From NCBI RefSeq assembly GCF_012569285.1, contig NZ_CP046198.1, positions 250,313 through 314,312 of the forward strand: 64,000 nt of DNA. The letters run 5' to 3'. This document shows positions 47,569-56,155 of this stretch, piece by piece. This DNA is from Enterobacteriaceae endosymbiont of Donacia proxima (GTDB lineage: Bacteria; Pseudomonadota; Gammaproteobacteria; Enterobacterales; Enterobacteriaceae). Each line of letters opens with the position of its first letter. The stretch's first letter is position 1. The notes under the pieces were generated by a model that saw only the letters and a program-made list of their open reading frames with translations, was not told the DNA's origin and made no database searches. The translations under genes were made by a program, and so were the position numbers.

Positions 47569-48909
47569 TTAGATTTTATGTATAGATATAAATTTTCCAT
47601 ATAAAGAATATATATTCGAATCAATAATTTTTATTTTAACAAATTTACCAATATAATTTTCAGAACTTGTAAAAAAAACTATTCTATTATTTTCAGTTTT
47701 ACCAAAATATTTATGATTTTGGAAGGAAAAATTTTCAACTAAAATTATTTGAATAGTATTAATCATTTTTAAACTAAATTTTTTGGTTTGTTGTTTAATA
47801 TGATATTGAAGTAAATATAATCTTTTTTTCTTCTCTAGAAGAGAAATATTATCTTTCATTTTACTAGCTGGTGTTCCTGGTCTAGATGAATAAATAAAAC
47901 TAAAACTCATATCTAAATCTAGATCTAGTATTAAAGATATAGTATTATTAAAATCTTCTTTATTTTCTCCAGGGAAACCAACAATAAAATCTGAACTAAT
48001 TTGCATTAATGGTCTAATACTTCGTAATTTATTTATAATTTGTGTATATTCTTTAATATTATATTGTCTTTTCATAAGATATAAAATTTTATCAGAACCA
48101 CTTTGTACTGGTAAATGTACAAAATTTACTAATTGAGGAATTATTTTATATATATTTATAAGTTCATCAGAAAAATATTTTGGATGATTTGTAGTAAATC
48201 TAATCCTTTTTATATTTTTTATTTTTGCAATTAATTTTAATAGTTTTACAAATGTATAATATTTTTTATTTTCTTTATCAAAATATTTATAAGCATTAAC
48301 ATTTTGTCCTAATAAATATATTTCTTTAACTCCTTGAGATGCTAAATGTTTAATTTCTAAAATAATATCTTTATATGGTCTACTTATTTCTTTTCCTCTT
48401 GTATAAGGTACTATACAATAAGTACAATATTTATTACATCCTTCTATAATAGTGATAAAGGAACTTATTTTTTTTGTTTTTTTTAAAGGAAAAAATTTAA
48501 ATTTTTCAATTTTAGGAAAACTAATATCAATTAAATATTTTTTAAATTGACGTACTTTATATATCATTTGAGGTATTCTATGAATAGTCTGAGGCCCAAA
48601 AATAATATCTATATAATATGCTCTTTCTAAAATTTTTTTACCTTCTTGTGAAGCAACACATCCACCTACACCTATAATAATATTAGGATTATCTTTTTTA
48701 AAACTTTTCCACCTTCCTAATTGATGGAAAAGTTTTTCTTGTGCTTTTTCTCTGATAGAACAAGTATTTAATATTAAAATATTTGCATTTGTGACTGATG
48801 TAGTAATTTCACAATTTAATTCACTTTTCATAATATCAGCTATCTTAGAAGAATCATATTCATTCATTTGACAGCCCCAAGTTTTAATATATAATTTATT
48901 TTTTAACAT
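47569..48909 (-). CDS. miaB: tRNA-2-methylthio-N6-dimethylallyladenosine synthase MiaB
   Basis: Radical SAM methylthiotransferase for ms2i6A37; 446 residues against 474. The first cluster uses C13 (TWGCQMNEYDS), C50 (NTCSIREKAQEK) and the Cys of GVGGCVASQEG. The radical SAM cluster is EGCNKYCTYCIVPYTRG near 157-164. A TRAM-like C-terminal domain ends the protein. Its substrate requires MiaA, which is outside this window. Upstream on the same strand lie the three tRNAs. Confidence 0.97.
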   Translation of the reverse strand: MLKNKLYIKTWGCQMNEYDSSKIADIMKSELNCEITTSVTNANILILNTCSIREKAQEKLFHQLGRWKSFKKDNPNIIIGVGGCVASQEGKKILERAYYIDIIFGPQTIHRIPQMIYKVRQFKKYLIDISFPKIEKFKFFPLKKTKKISSFITIIEGCNKYCTYCIVPYTRGKEISRPYKDIILEIKHLASQGVKEIYLLGQNVNAYKYFDKENKKYYTFVKLLKLIAKIKNIKRIRFTTNHPKYFSDELINIYKIIPQLVNFVHLPVQSGSDKILYLMKRQYNIKEYTQIINKLRSIRPLMQISSDFIVGFPGENKEDFNNTISLILDLDLDMSFSFIYSSRPGTPASKMKDNISLLEKKKRLYLLQYHIKQQTKKFSLKMINTIQIILVENFSFQNHKYFGKTENNRIVFFTSSENYIGKFVKIKIIDSNIYSLYGKFISIHKI

Positions 48910-48962
48910 AATATATTAACTAAATAATTTTTAAAAAAATGAAAAAAATAAGTATATTTTAT

Positions 48963-49034
48963 CTGGGGTACCTGGATTTGAACCAGGGATGCCGGTATCA
49001 AAAACCGGTGCCTTAACCACTTGGCTATACCCCA
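48963..49034 (-). tRNA. glnU: tRNA-Gln(TTG)
   Basis: Cloverleaf with acceptor TGGGGTA/TACCCCA, anticodon arm CCGGT-TTTTGAT-ACCGG giving TTG, and T-stem CCTGG/CCAGG. Very close to E. coli glnU. Discriminator G is followed by AT, so no CCA. Last of the metT-leuW-glnU set; glnS, which charges it, lies just beyond on the other strand. Confidence 0.97.
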
Positions 49035-49044
49035 TATATTTCTA

Positions 49045-49134
49045 TGCGGAAGACGAGACTTGAACTCGTACTATATTTTATTTAAATAGCCAGAACCTAA
49101 ATCTGGTGCGTCTACCAAATTCCGCCACTTCCGC
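49045..49134 (-). tRNA. leuW: tRNA-Leu(TAG)
   Basis: Class II tRNA of 90 bases with acceptor GCGGAAG/CTTCCGC, anticodon arm CCAGA-TTTAGGT-TCTGG giving TAG, and a long variable arm, CTATTTAAATAAAATATAGT, that is AT-rich but can still pair at its ends. Discriminator A; next bases TAG, no CCA. Middle gene of the metT-leuW-glnU set. Confidence 0.97.
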
Positions 49135-49148
49135 TAATTATTTTATAG

Positions 49149-49224
49149 TAGCTACGATGGGAATTGAACCCATGACCTCAGCGTTATGAGTGCTGTGCTC
49201 TAACCAAAACTGAGCTACGTAGCT
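49149..49224 (-). tRNA. metT: tRNA-Met(CAT), elongator
   Basis: Acceptor AGCTACG/CGTAGCT, loop CTCATAA giving CAT, T-stem ATGGG/CCCAT. Resembles elongator metT rather than initiator fMet (no three G-C pairs in the anticodon stem) or tRNA-Ile2. Two oddities: the pair closing the anticodon loop is A31-C39, and the D-loop has two extra T's. The discriminator A is followed by CTA, a one-base-decayed CCA. Confidence 0.93.
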
Positions 49225-49328
49225 AATAATCACATTTATATTATGTAATATAATAAAGTCTAACGTCAACTAATTTATTAATTTAAATATAAATTTAAAA
49301 TCAAATTTGTGAAAAGAGTAAAATAAAT

Positions 49329-50984
49329 ATGTGTAAAAATAATAATTTTTATAAAAAAAATTTTATTTTTAAAATTATTCAAAATGATTTAAAAAATAAA
49401 AAATATAATTTTATATGTACTAGATTTCCTCCAGAACCTAATGGTTATTTACATATAGGACATATTAAATCTATATGTTTAAATTTTTTTATAGCCAAAT
49501 TTTATAAAGGAAATTGTTTTTTAAGAATTGATGATACTAATCCAACAACTGAAAATATAAAATATATTAATTCTATAAAAAAAGATTTAATGTGGTTAGG
49601 ATTTAAATGGGATGGTAATATTAAATATTCATCAAATTATTTTGAATTAATATATGAATATGCAATAGAATTAATTAATAAAAATTTAGCTTATGTTGAT
49701 GAATTAAGTATAGAAGAAATTAAATCTTATAGAGGTACTTTATTATTACCTGGTAAAAATAGTCCTTATAGAAATCGTTCAATAACAGAAAGTTTAAAAT
49801 TATTTCGTAATATGCGTTTGGGTAAATTTCCTGAAGGAAGAATGTGTTTGCGTGCAAAAATAGATATGAAATCAAAAATAATTATAATGAGAGATCCTGT
49901 TTTATATAGAATTAAATTTCAAAAACATCATCATACTGGGAAAAAATGGTTTATATATCCTACTTATGATTTTTGTCATTGTATATCTGATTCAATTGAA
50001 GGAATAACACATTCTTTATGTACTTTAGAATTTTTAGATAATAAAGTATTATATAATTGGATACTTAGTAATATTAGTATTAAAAATTATCCTAAACAGT
50101 ATGAATTTTCAAAATTAAAAATTGAATATGGAATAACTTCAAAAAGAAATATTAGATTATTAATCAAAAGTAAAATAGTTGATGGATGGGATGATCCTCG
50201 TTTATTAACTATTTCTGGTCTACGTAGAAAAGGATATACAGCGTCATCATTAAAAAATTTTTGTTATCATATAGGAGTAACAAAACAAAATAATATTATA
50301 CAATTATCTTACTTAGAATTTTTTATAAAAAAAGAATTAAATAAAGTTGCTCCAAGAGCAATGGCTATACTTAGACCTTTAAAAATTATTATTGATAATT
50401 TCCCTGTTAAGAAAAAAATTAAATTATTAATTCCTAATCATCCATCTAATAAAAATATGGGTTATAAAATTATCTATTTTACAAAAGAAATATATATAGA
50501 TATATTAGATTTTTCAGAAAAAGAAAAAAAAAATTATAAAAGGTTAATTTTAGGTAAAAAAGTAAAATTAAGATATGCTTTTATAATTAAAGCAAACAAA
50601 ATAATTAAAGATAATAATGGAAATATTATTCATGTACATTGTACATATTATAAAAATACATTAGGGATGAAAATTGATAAAAAAAATCAAAAAATAAAAG
50701 GAATAATTCATTGGATATCTTGTTCTAATTCTAAAGCAGTTTTATTTTATTTATATAATAATTTATTAAAAAAAAAAAATATTAATAATACAGATAACAT
50801 TTTATCTTATATAAATAAAAAATCATTACAAATATATAATGGTTTTATAGAAAAAAAACTATTACAAGAACAAAAAAAACAACATTTTCAATTTGAAAGA
50901 GAAGGATATTTTTATTTAGACAAAAAATATTCTAATAAAAAACAAATAATTTTTAATCAAATTCTCTCATTAAGAAAATCTTAA
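49329..50984 (+). CDS. glnS: Glutaminyl-tRNA synthetase
   Basis: Class I synthetase, 551 residues against 554. FICTRFPPEPNGYLHIGH at 28-45 carries the HIGH motif; RIDDTNPTTE and DFCHCISDSIEG follow. The second signature, VMSKR in E. coli, reads ITSKR at 269-273. WDDPRLLTISGLRRKGYTAS follows, then beta-barrel domains that bind the anticodon. It faces tRNA-Gln across a divergent gap and is convergent with fldA. Confidence 0.97.
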   Translation: MCKNNNFYKKNFIFKIIQNDLKNKKYNFICTRFPPEPNGYLHIGHIKSICLNFFIAKFYKGNCFLRIDDTNPTTENIKYINSIKKDLMWLGFKWDGNIKYSSNYFELIYEYAIELINKNLAYVDELSIEEIKSYRGTLLLPGKNSPYRNRSITESLKLFRNMRLGKFPEGRMCLRAKIDMKSKIIIMRDPVLYRIKFQKHHHTGKKWFIYPTYDFCHCISDSIEGITHSLCTLEFLDNKVLYNWILSNISIKNYPKQYEFSKLKIEYGITSKRNIRLLIKSKIVDGWDDPRLLTISGLRRKGYTASSLKNFCYHIGVTKQNNIIQLSYLEFFIKKELNKVAPRAMAILRPLKIIIDNFPVKKKIKLLIPNHPSNKNMGYKIIYFTKEIYIDILDFSEKEKKNYKRLILGKKVKLRYAFIIKANKIIKDNNGNIIHVHCTYYKNTLGMKIDKKNQKIKGIIHWISCSNSKAVLFYLYNNLLKKKNINNTDNILSYINKKSLQIYNGFIEKKLLQEQKKQHFQFEREGYFYLDKKYSNKKQIIFNQILSLRKS

Positions 50985-51000
50985 ATTAAGATTTAAAACT

Positions 51001-51034
51001 AAATCAATTATATTATATATAATATAATTGATTT
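51001..51034. terminator. 34-bp perfect palindrome between convergent glnS and fldA
   Basis: AAATCAATTATATTATA is followed directly by its exact reverse complement, 34 bases with no mismatch. The flanks CTA and TTAG extend the stem past a one-base bulge. It fills most of the 57-base gap between two convergent stop codons, so it likely acts as a two-way terminator or 3'-end stabiliser. Confidence 0.55.
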
Positions 51035-51041
51035 TAGATAA

Positions 51042-51554
51042 TTAAAGATTTAATTTATTAGAAATTTGTTTTGTCCAAGTTATAACTCGTGAACTAGTTA
51101 ATTCTGATTGTCTATCTTCATCTATAGTTAATCCTAGAAAATAATCTTTATTTTTTAAGCTTTTAGTATTAGAAAAATAATAACCTTTTGTTGGCCAATA
51201 TCCTATAATATTTCCTTTATTTGTTTTAACTATATTATAAATAATACTTATAGCATCACAAAAATATTCTCCATAATCTTCTTGATCACCACAACCAAAT
51301 AAACTTATATTTTTATTTTTAAAATTAATTTTTTGTAGAGTAGGTAAAAAATCATCCCAATCACATTGAACTTCACCATAATACCATGTAGGAACTCCAA
51401 ATATAAGTATATTATATTGTTCAATATCTTTTTTTTCTACTTGAGCGATATTAAATACTGAAGCAGTATTATTGCCTAATTGTTTTTGTATATCAAACGC
51501 AACATTTTCAGTATTTCCTGTATCACTACCAAAAAAAATACCTATTTTTGACAT
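51042..51554 (-). CDS. fldA: Flavodoxin 1
   Basis: FMN electron carrier, 170 residues against 176. The phosphate loop is [12 protein letters not shown] at 8-19; [18 protein letters not shown] and [16 protein letters not shown] bind the isoalloxazine ring. In enterics it feeds radical SAM and reductive enzymes; here IspG/IspH, BioB, MiaB or HemW-type enzymes are possible clients. It is followed by convergent glnS and lies downstream of ybfF. Confidence 0.97.
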   Translation of the reverse strand: MSKIGIFFGSDTGNTENVAFDIQKQLGNNTASVFNIAQVEKKDIEQYNILIFGVPTWYYGEVQCDWDDFLPTLQKINFKNKNISLFGCGDQEDYGEYFCDAISIIYNIVKTNKGNIIGYWPTKGYYFSNTKSLKNKDYFLGLTIDEDRQSELTSSRVITWTKQISNKLNL

Positions 51555-51573
51555 TTTATTTTATCTCAAAATG

Positions 51574-52356
51574 TTATTTATAACATAATTTTAAAATTAA
51601 ATTAAATATTAATTTTGTATTTTCCATATGTAATAAATGACCAACATTAGGAATGTTATATATTTTAGCATTAGGAAATTGAAAAAATATATATTTATAA
51701 CAATTTTTATTTATGTAATTTGATTTTTCTCCTTTTAAAAAAAAAATAGTTCCTTTCCATATAGAAGAAAGCGGATTCCAATTTAATATATTATGATATT
51801 CCTTTTTTAAAATAGGTAAATTAAATTCCCATTTCCCATTTTTAAATGTTTTTAACAATAAATTTATTATTAATTTATTGTTAATAAAAGATGTTAGTAT
51901 TTTAAATACATCTTTTCTAAGAAATATTTTTTTTTTATATACTTCTTCTAATGCAAAAAAAATATTTGTTTTATTAAATTTATATTTAATAGGTGCTATA
52001 TCTAAAATAATGATAGTTTTAATAAAATTAAATTGTATTAATTGAGTAAGATTCATAACTATTTTCCCTCCCATAGAATGTCCAATAAAAATAAAATTTT
52101 TTTTAATATTTAAAAAATTTAATGTATCTAATATATCTCCAGATAAAGACATATAATCCATTTTTTTATTTTGGGGGGATAAACCATGATTTCTAATATC
52201 TAATAATAAAACTTTATATTTCATTTTATGAAATAAAAATTTACCCATTAAGTATAAACTTTTTTTATTACCAAATAATCCATGTAACATAATAATAGTA
52301 TATTTATACTTAATAGATAAATTATTATTAGGAATAAATAAATAACTTAGAAGCAT
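51574..52356 (-). CDS. ybfF: Alpha/beta-hydrolase YbfF, esterase
   Basis: 260 residues against 254. It has the oxyanion region MLHGLFGNKKSLYLMGKF, DIRNHGLSPQ, the nucleophile elbow FIGHSMGGKIV with S94, and the catalytic His in NVGHLLHMENT. E. coli YbfF hydrolyses short acyl-CoA and similar esters; the physiological substrate is unknown. The fldA-ybfE-ybfF order of E. coli is kept apart from ybfE. Why a symbiont keeps it is not clear. Confidence 0.93.
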   Translation of the reverse strand: MLLSYLFIPNNNLSIKYKYTIIMLHGLFGNKKSLYLMGKFLFHKMKYKVLLLDIRNHGLSPQNKKMDYMSLSGDILDTLNFLNIKKNFIFIGHSMGGKIVMNLTQLIQFNFIKTIIILDIAPIKYKFNKTNIFFALEEVYKKKIFLRKDVFKILTSFINNKLIINLLLKTFKNGKWEFNLPILKKEYHNILNWNPLSSIWKGTIFFLKGEKSNYINKNCYKYIFFQFPNAKIYNIPNVGHLLHMENTKLIFNLILKLCYK

Positions 52357-52472
52357 ATATAATTAAATTTATTAAAAAAAAATATTTTATCATAAAAAAA
52401 ATAAAAATTGAATTTTTAAAAATATAAAAAAATATGATATAATTTCCCATTTAAAAATTATTATTTTAATAT

Positions 52473-54089
52473 ATGAAAAATATTAATCCTACTAAAACCT
52501 TTTCTTGGAAAAAATTACAAAATCATGTAAAAGAAATGAAAAAAATAACTATTTATGATTTATTTAAAATGGATAATAATAGATTTGAAAATTTTTCTAT
52601 TAATTTTAATAATATTATTCTTTTTGATTATTCAAAAAATCTTATTAATAAAAAAACTATGTTTTATTTATTAAATTTAGCTAAAGAAACTAAATGTATT
52701 GATGCTATTCATGAAATGTTTTATGGAGAAAAAATTAATGTAACAGAAAATAAGTCTGTTTTACATACAGCATTAAGAAATAATAACATTAATTTCTTTT
52801 TAAGAAATCATCAAATTTATAATGATATAAATAAAATTTTAAAAAAAATAAAAAATATTTCTGATAAAATTATTTCAGGAGAATGGAAAGGTTTTACTAA
52901 TAAAAAAATTAAAAATATTATAAATATAGGAATAGGTGGTTCTCATTTAGGTCCATTAATGATTACAGAATCATTAAAAAATTATAAAAATAAGTTAAAT
53001 TTATTTTTTTTATCTAACATTGATGCTAATCAATTAATTAATATAATAAATAAAATTAAACCAGAAGAAAGTGTATTTATTATCGCATCAAAAACTTTTA
53101 ATACATTAGAAACAATGACTAATGCTTCAAGTATTAAAAAATGGTTTATAAAAAATATTAATATAAATTTTAATAAAGATATTGTTTCTAAACATTTTAT
53201 TGCTGTTACTAACAATATTACTAAAGCAAAATTATTTGGTATAAATAAAAAAAATATTTTACCATTATTATCTGAAATAGGTGGACGTTTTTCTCTATGG
53301 TCTTCTATTGGATTAATAATATCTTTATCTATCGGGTTTAATAATTTTTATCAATTATTAGAAGGAGCATATAAAATGGATAATCATTTTTTTAATTCTC
53401 CTATAGATAAAAATATTCCTATTATTATGGCATTAATTAATATTTGGTATAGTAATTTTTGGAATACAGAAACAGAAGCAATAATACCTTATCATGATAA
53501 CATGTATTTTTTACCATTATATTTACAACAATTAAATATGGAATCTAATGGAAAATCTATAGATAGAAATGGGGAAAAAATAAAATATCAAACTAGTTCT
53601 ATTATATGGGGAGATGTAGGAACTAATGGACAACATTCTTTTTTCCAAATGTTACATCAAGGAACTAAATTAATACCATGTGATTTTATAGCTTCTGCTA
53701 TACCTAATTATAATAATTACAAAAATCATCATGTTCAACTTATTGCTAATTATATTTCACAAACAAAAGCTTTAGCATTTGGTAATATAAAAGAATATAA
53801 TTGTAAAAAAAATATATATTGTTGTTGTTATGGTAATAAACCTAGTAATTCTATTTTTTTAAAAAAAATTAATCCTTATAATTTAGGAATGTTAATTGCA
53901 TTTTATGAACATAAAATTTTTATACAAGGAATAATTTTAAATATATTTTCTTTTGACCAATGGGGGGTAGAATTAGGGAAAAAAATTACTTATTCCTTAA
54001 TAAAAGAAATAAATGAAAATAATTATCAAATAAATAAACATGATCCTTCATCTGAAGGATTAATAAAATTTTATAAATATTTTAATTAA
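52473..54089 (+). CDS. pgi: Glucose-6-phosphate isomerase
   Basis: Interconverts glucose 6-phosphate and fructose 6-phosphate; 538 residues against 549. IGIGGSHLGPLMITESL, ASKTFNTLETMTNA, EIGGRFSLWSSIGLIISLS, HQGTKLIPCDFIA and SFDQWGVELGKK carry the sugar-phosphate loop, catalytic Glu, His and Lys. Complete. Monocistronic; convergent with deaD. Confidence 0.97.
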   Translation: MKNINPTKTFSWKKLQNHVKEMKKITIYDLFKMDNNRFENFSINFNNIILFDYSKNLINKKTMFYLLNLAKETKCIDAIHEMFYGEKINVTENKSVLHTALRNNNINFFLRNHQIYNDINKILKKIKNISDKIISGEWKGFTNKKIKNIINIGIGGSHLGPLMITESLKNYKNKLNLFFLSNIDANQLINIINKIKPEESVFIIASKTFNTLETMTNASSIKKWFIKNININFNKDIVSKHFIAVTNNITKAKLFGINKKNILPLLSEIGGRFSLWSSIGLIISLSIGFNNFYQLLEGAYKMDNHFFNSPIDKNIPIIMALINIWYSNFWNTETEAIIPYHDNMYFLPLYLQQLNMESNGKSIDRNGEKIKYQTSSIIWGDVGTNGQHSFFQMLHQGTKLIPCDFIASAIPNYNNYKNHHVQLIANYISQTKALAFGNIKEYNCKKNIYCCCYGNKPSNSIFLKKINPYNLGMLIAFYEHKIFIQGIILNIFSFDQWGVELGKKITYSLIKEINENNYQINKHDPSSEGLIKFYKYFN

Positions 54090-54143
54090 AATTCCTTTGT
54101 AATAAAAACTACATTTAAATTTTTATTTATTAAAAAATAAATG

Positions 54144-54166
54144 TATATATTATATAATAATATATA
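54144..54166. repeat. AT-only hairpin between convergent pgi and deaD
   Basis: TATATATTAT (54144-54153), loop ATA, then ATAATATATA (54157-54166), an exact inverted repeat in the 126-base gap between two convergent genes. In sequence this AT-rich such repeats can occur by chance, so a terminator role is only suggested by position. Confidence 0.3.
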
Positions 54167-54215
54167 TATTTATTTATAAATTTTATTTACTTATAATAAG
54201 CTTTTAACTATTATT

Positions 54216-55907
54216 TTATTTATATTTTTTTTTAAAATTAAATTTTGTATTTTTATAAAATTTTTTAGATTTATTTATCAGTTCAAAATAAATATTTTTA
54301 TTAAAAATTCTAATATTTTTAGAATGTTGTAACAAATTTTTTCTAATTAAAGAAGATAATTCAATAATAGAATAATCAAAAAATAATTTTATATTTCCTA
54401 TATCTTTACTGTTTATTTCAAATTCATTAATAGTAGCTCCTACTATATGACGTATTTCAATTTTATCTTTTTTACCTATATTTAGGCGATAAATATCCAT
54501 TTTATTAAAATATTTTTTATGTTTTTGAAAATATTTATTTTTAATAAAAAAATTTTTTTTATTAAATCTTTTTTTTATATTAGAAAGATCTGGAGGTAAT
54601 ACTAAAGGTTTTTTATATTGAGATAATTTTAATAAAATTACCATTAAAATTTCTTGATCTATTTTATTTTTAGTTATTATTGTTGATATAATATTTTGAT
54701 ATTGAATTAAATCTGTTTTTTTAAACAAATTAATTTCTTTTTTTATTTTAAAAATAAATTTTTCTAATCTTTTTTCACATAAAAAATTAGAATTAGGTAA
54801 ATTAACTTCGTTAATATTACATTTTATTTTATATTGAATATTTTTAAGAAATCTTTTTTCTCTATATTCAATAAATGTTAAAGATTTACCTTGCCGCCCT
54901 GCACGGCCAGTTCTACCAATACGATGAATATAAGAATCTATATCCATAGGTATATCATAATTTATAACTAAATCAATTCTATCTACATCCAATCCTCTTG
55001 CAGCGATATCAGTAGCAATTAAAATATCTAAATTACCATTTCTAAATCTTTCTAATGTTTGTTCTCTATTGCGTTGATTCATATCTCCATTTAATGCGGC
55101 ACTATTATAATCATACTGTTTTAATATATCAGCAATTTCAATTGTTGAAGTTTTTGTTTTAACAAAAATTAAAACTGCATCATAATTTTCAGTTTCTAAA
55201 AATTTCATTAAAGCTTCTATTTTTTTACCATATATAAACCAATAATTTTGTTTTATATCTGGTATAGTTTTAATATTCGTTTTTATAGTAATTTCATATG
55301 GATGAATCATAAAATTTTTAGTAATATTTTTGATTTTCTGAGGCATTGTTGCTGAAAATAATGAAGTTTGATGTTTTTTAGGTATTGTTATTAATATTTT
55401 TTCAACATCTTCAATAAAACCCATTCTTAACATTTCATCTGCTTCATCTATTACTAGACTAGTTAATTGAGATAAATTAACAGTTTTTCTTTTAATATGA
55501 TCTAATAAACGACCTGGAGTAGCTATAATAATTTGTGTTCCTAAACGTAATTTTTTTAATTGTATTTGATACGATTGTCCTCCATATAATGCTAAAATAT
55601 TGATATTTTTTATATATTTTGAAAATAAAGAAACTGTTTCGGATACCTGTATCGCTAATTCTCTTGTTGGTGTTAAAATTAATAACTGTGTTTTTTTTAC
55701 AGATAAATTTATATTATTTAATAAGGGTAATATAAAAGCTGCTGTTTTACCACTACCTGTTTGAGCTATTCCTAAAACATCTCTTTTTAATAATAAGTGT
55801 GGAATGCATTTTTTTTGTATAGGAGAAGGATTTAAATATCCTATATCATTTAAAGCTTTTAAAAGAAATTTATTTAAACCAAAATTAGAAAAAGTAATAT
55901 TCGTCAT
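54216..55907 (-). CDS. deaD: ATP-dependent RNA helicase DeaD (CsdA)
   Basis: DEAD-box helicase for 50S assembly and mRNA decay. I start it at 55907 (MTNITFSNFGLNKFLLKAL), which aligns with the family and has a GAGG site upstream; an in-frame ATG 18 bases earlier overlaps that site. It has 563 residues against 629. All helicase motifs are present: AQTGSGKT at 49-56, VIDEADEML, FSATMP and HRIGRTGRAGR. The C-terminal RNA-binding part is partly kept (RLNIGKKDKIEIRHIVGATI), but the basic tail is short. nlpI, between pnp and deaD in E. coli, is gone. Confidence 0.95.
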   Translation of the reverse strand: MTNITFSNFGLNKFLLKALNDIGYLNPSPIQKKCIPHLLLKRDVLGIAQTGSGKTAAFILPLLNNINLSVKKTQLLILTPTRELAIQVSETVSLFSKYIKNINILALYGGQSYQIQLKKLRLGTQIIIATPGRLLDHIKRKTVNLSQLTSLVIDEADEMLRMGFIEDVEKILITIPKKHQTSLFSATMPQKIKNITKNFMIHPYEITIKTNIKTIPDIKQNYWFIYGKKIEALMKFLETENYDAVLIFVKTKTSTIEIADILKQYDYNSAALNGDMNQRNREQTLERFRNGNLDILIATDIAARGLDVDRIDLVINYDIPMDIDSYIHRIGRTGRAGRQGKSLTFIEYREKRFLKNIQYKIKCNINEVNLPNSNFLCEKRLEKFIFKIKKEINLFKKTDLIQYQNIISTIITKNKIDQEILMVILLKLSQYKKPLVLPPDLSNIKKRFNKKNFFIKNKYFQKHKKYFNKMDIYRLNIGKKDKIEIRHIVGATINEFEINSKDIGNIKLFFDYSIIELSSLIRKNLLQHSKNIRIFNKNIYFELINKSKKFYKNTKFNFKKKYK

Positions 55908-56004
55908 GTAATATATATTCCTCATAAATATATTTTAAAATTTTTAAAATTAGTAATTAATTTATAATTAATAGATAATAAAGATTAGAAAATTAATATA
56001 TAAA

Positions 56005-56043
56005 TTGTAATTATGTTTTGATAGTAATTAAACATAATTACAA
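56005..56043 (-). terminator. 14-bp stem hairpin between pnp and deaD
   Basis: TTGTAATTATGTTT (56005-56018), an 11-base loop, and the exact reverse complement AAACATAATTACAA (56030-56043). It lies about 110 bases after the pnp stop and 100 before the deaD start, both on the minus strand. It may end the pnp transcript or form part of the deaD leader. Confidence 0.45.
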
Positions 56044-56155
56044 ATATTTAAATTATTTAATATAAATTATAATTTAATAATTAATTTTTATAAACTACTA
56101 TATTTATAAAATTTATTAAAATAATTTATATAATTTTTAAAAATATTTTTATATA

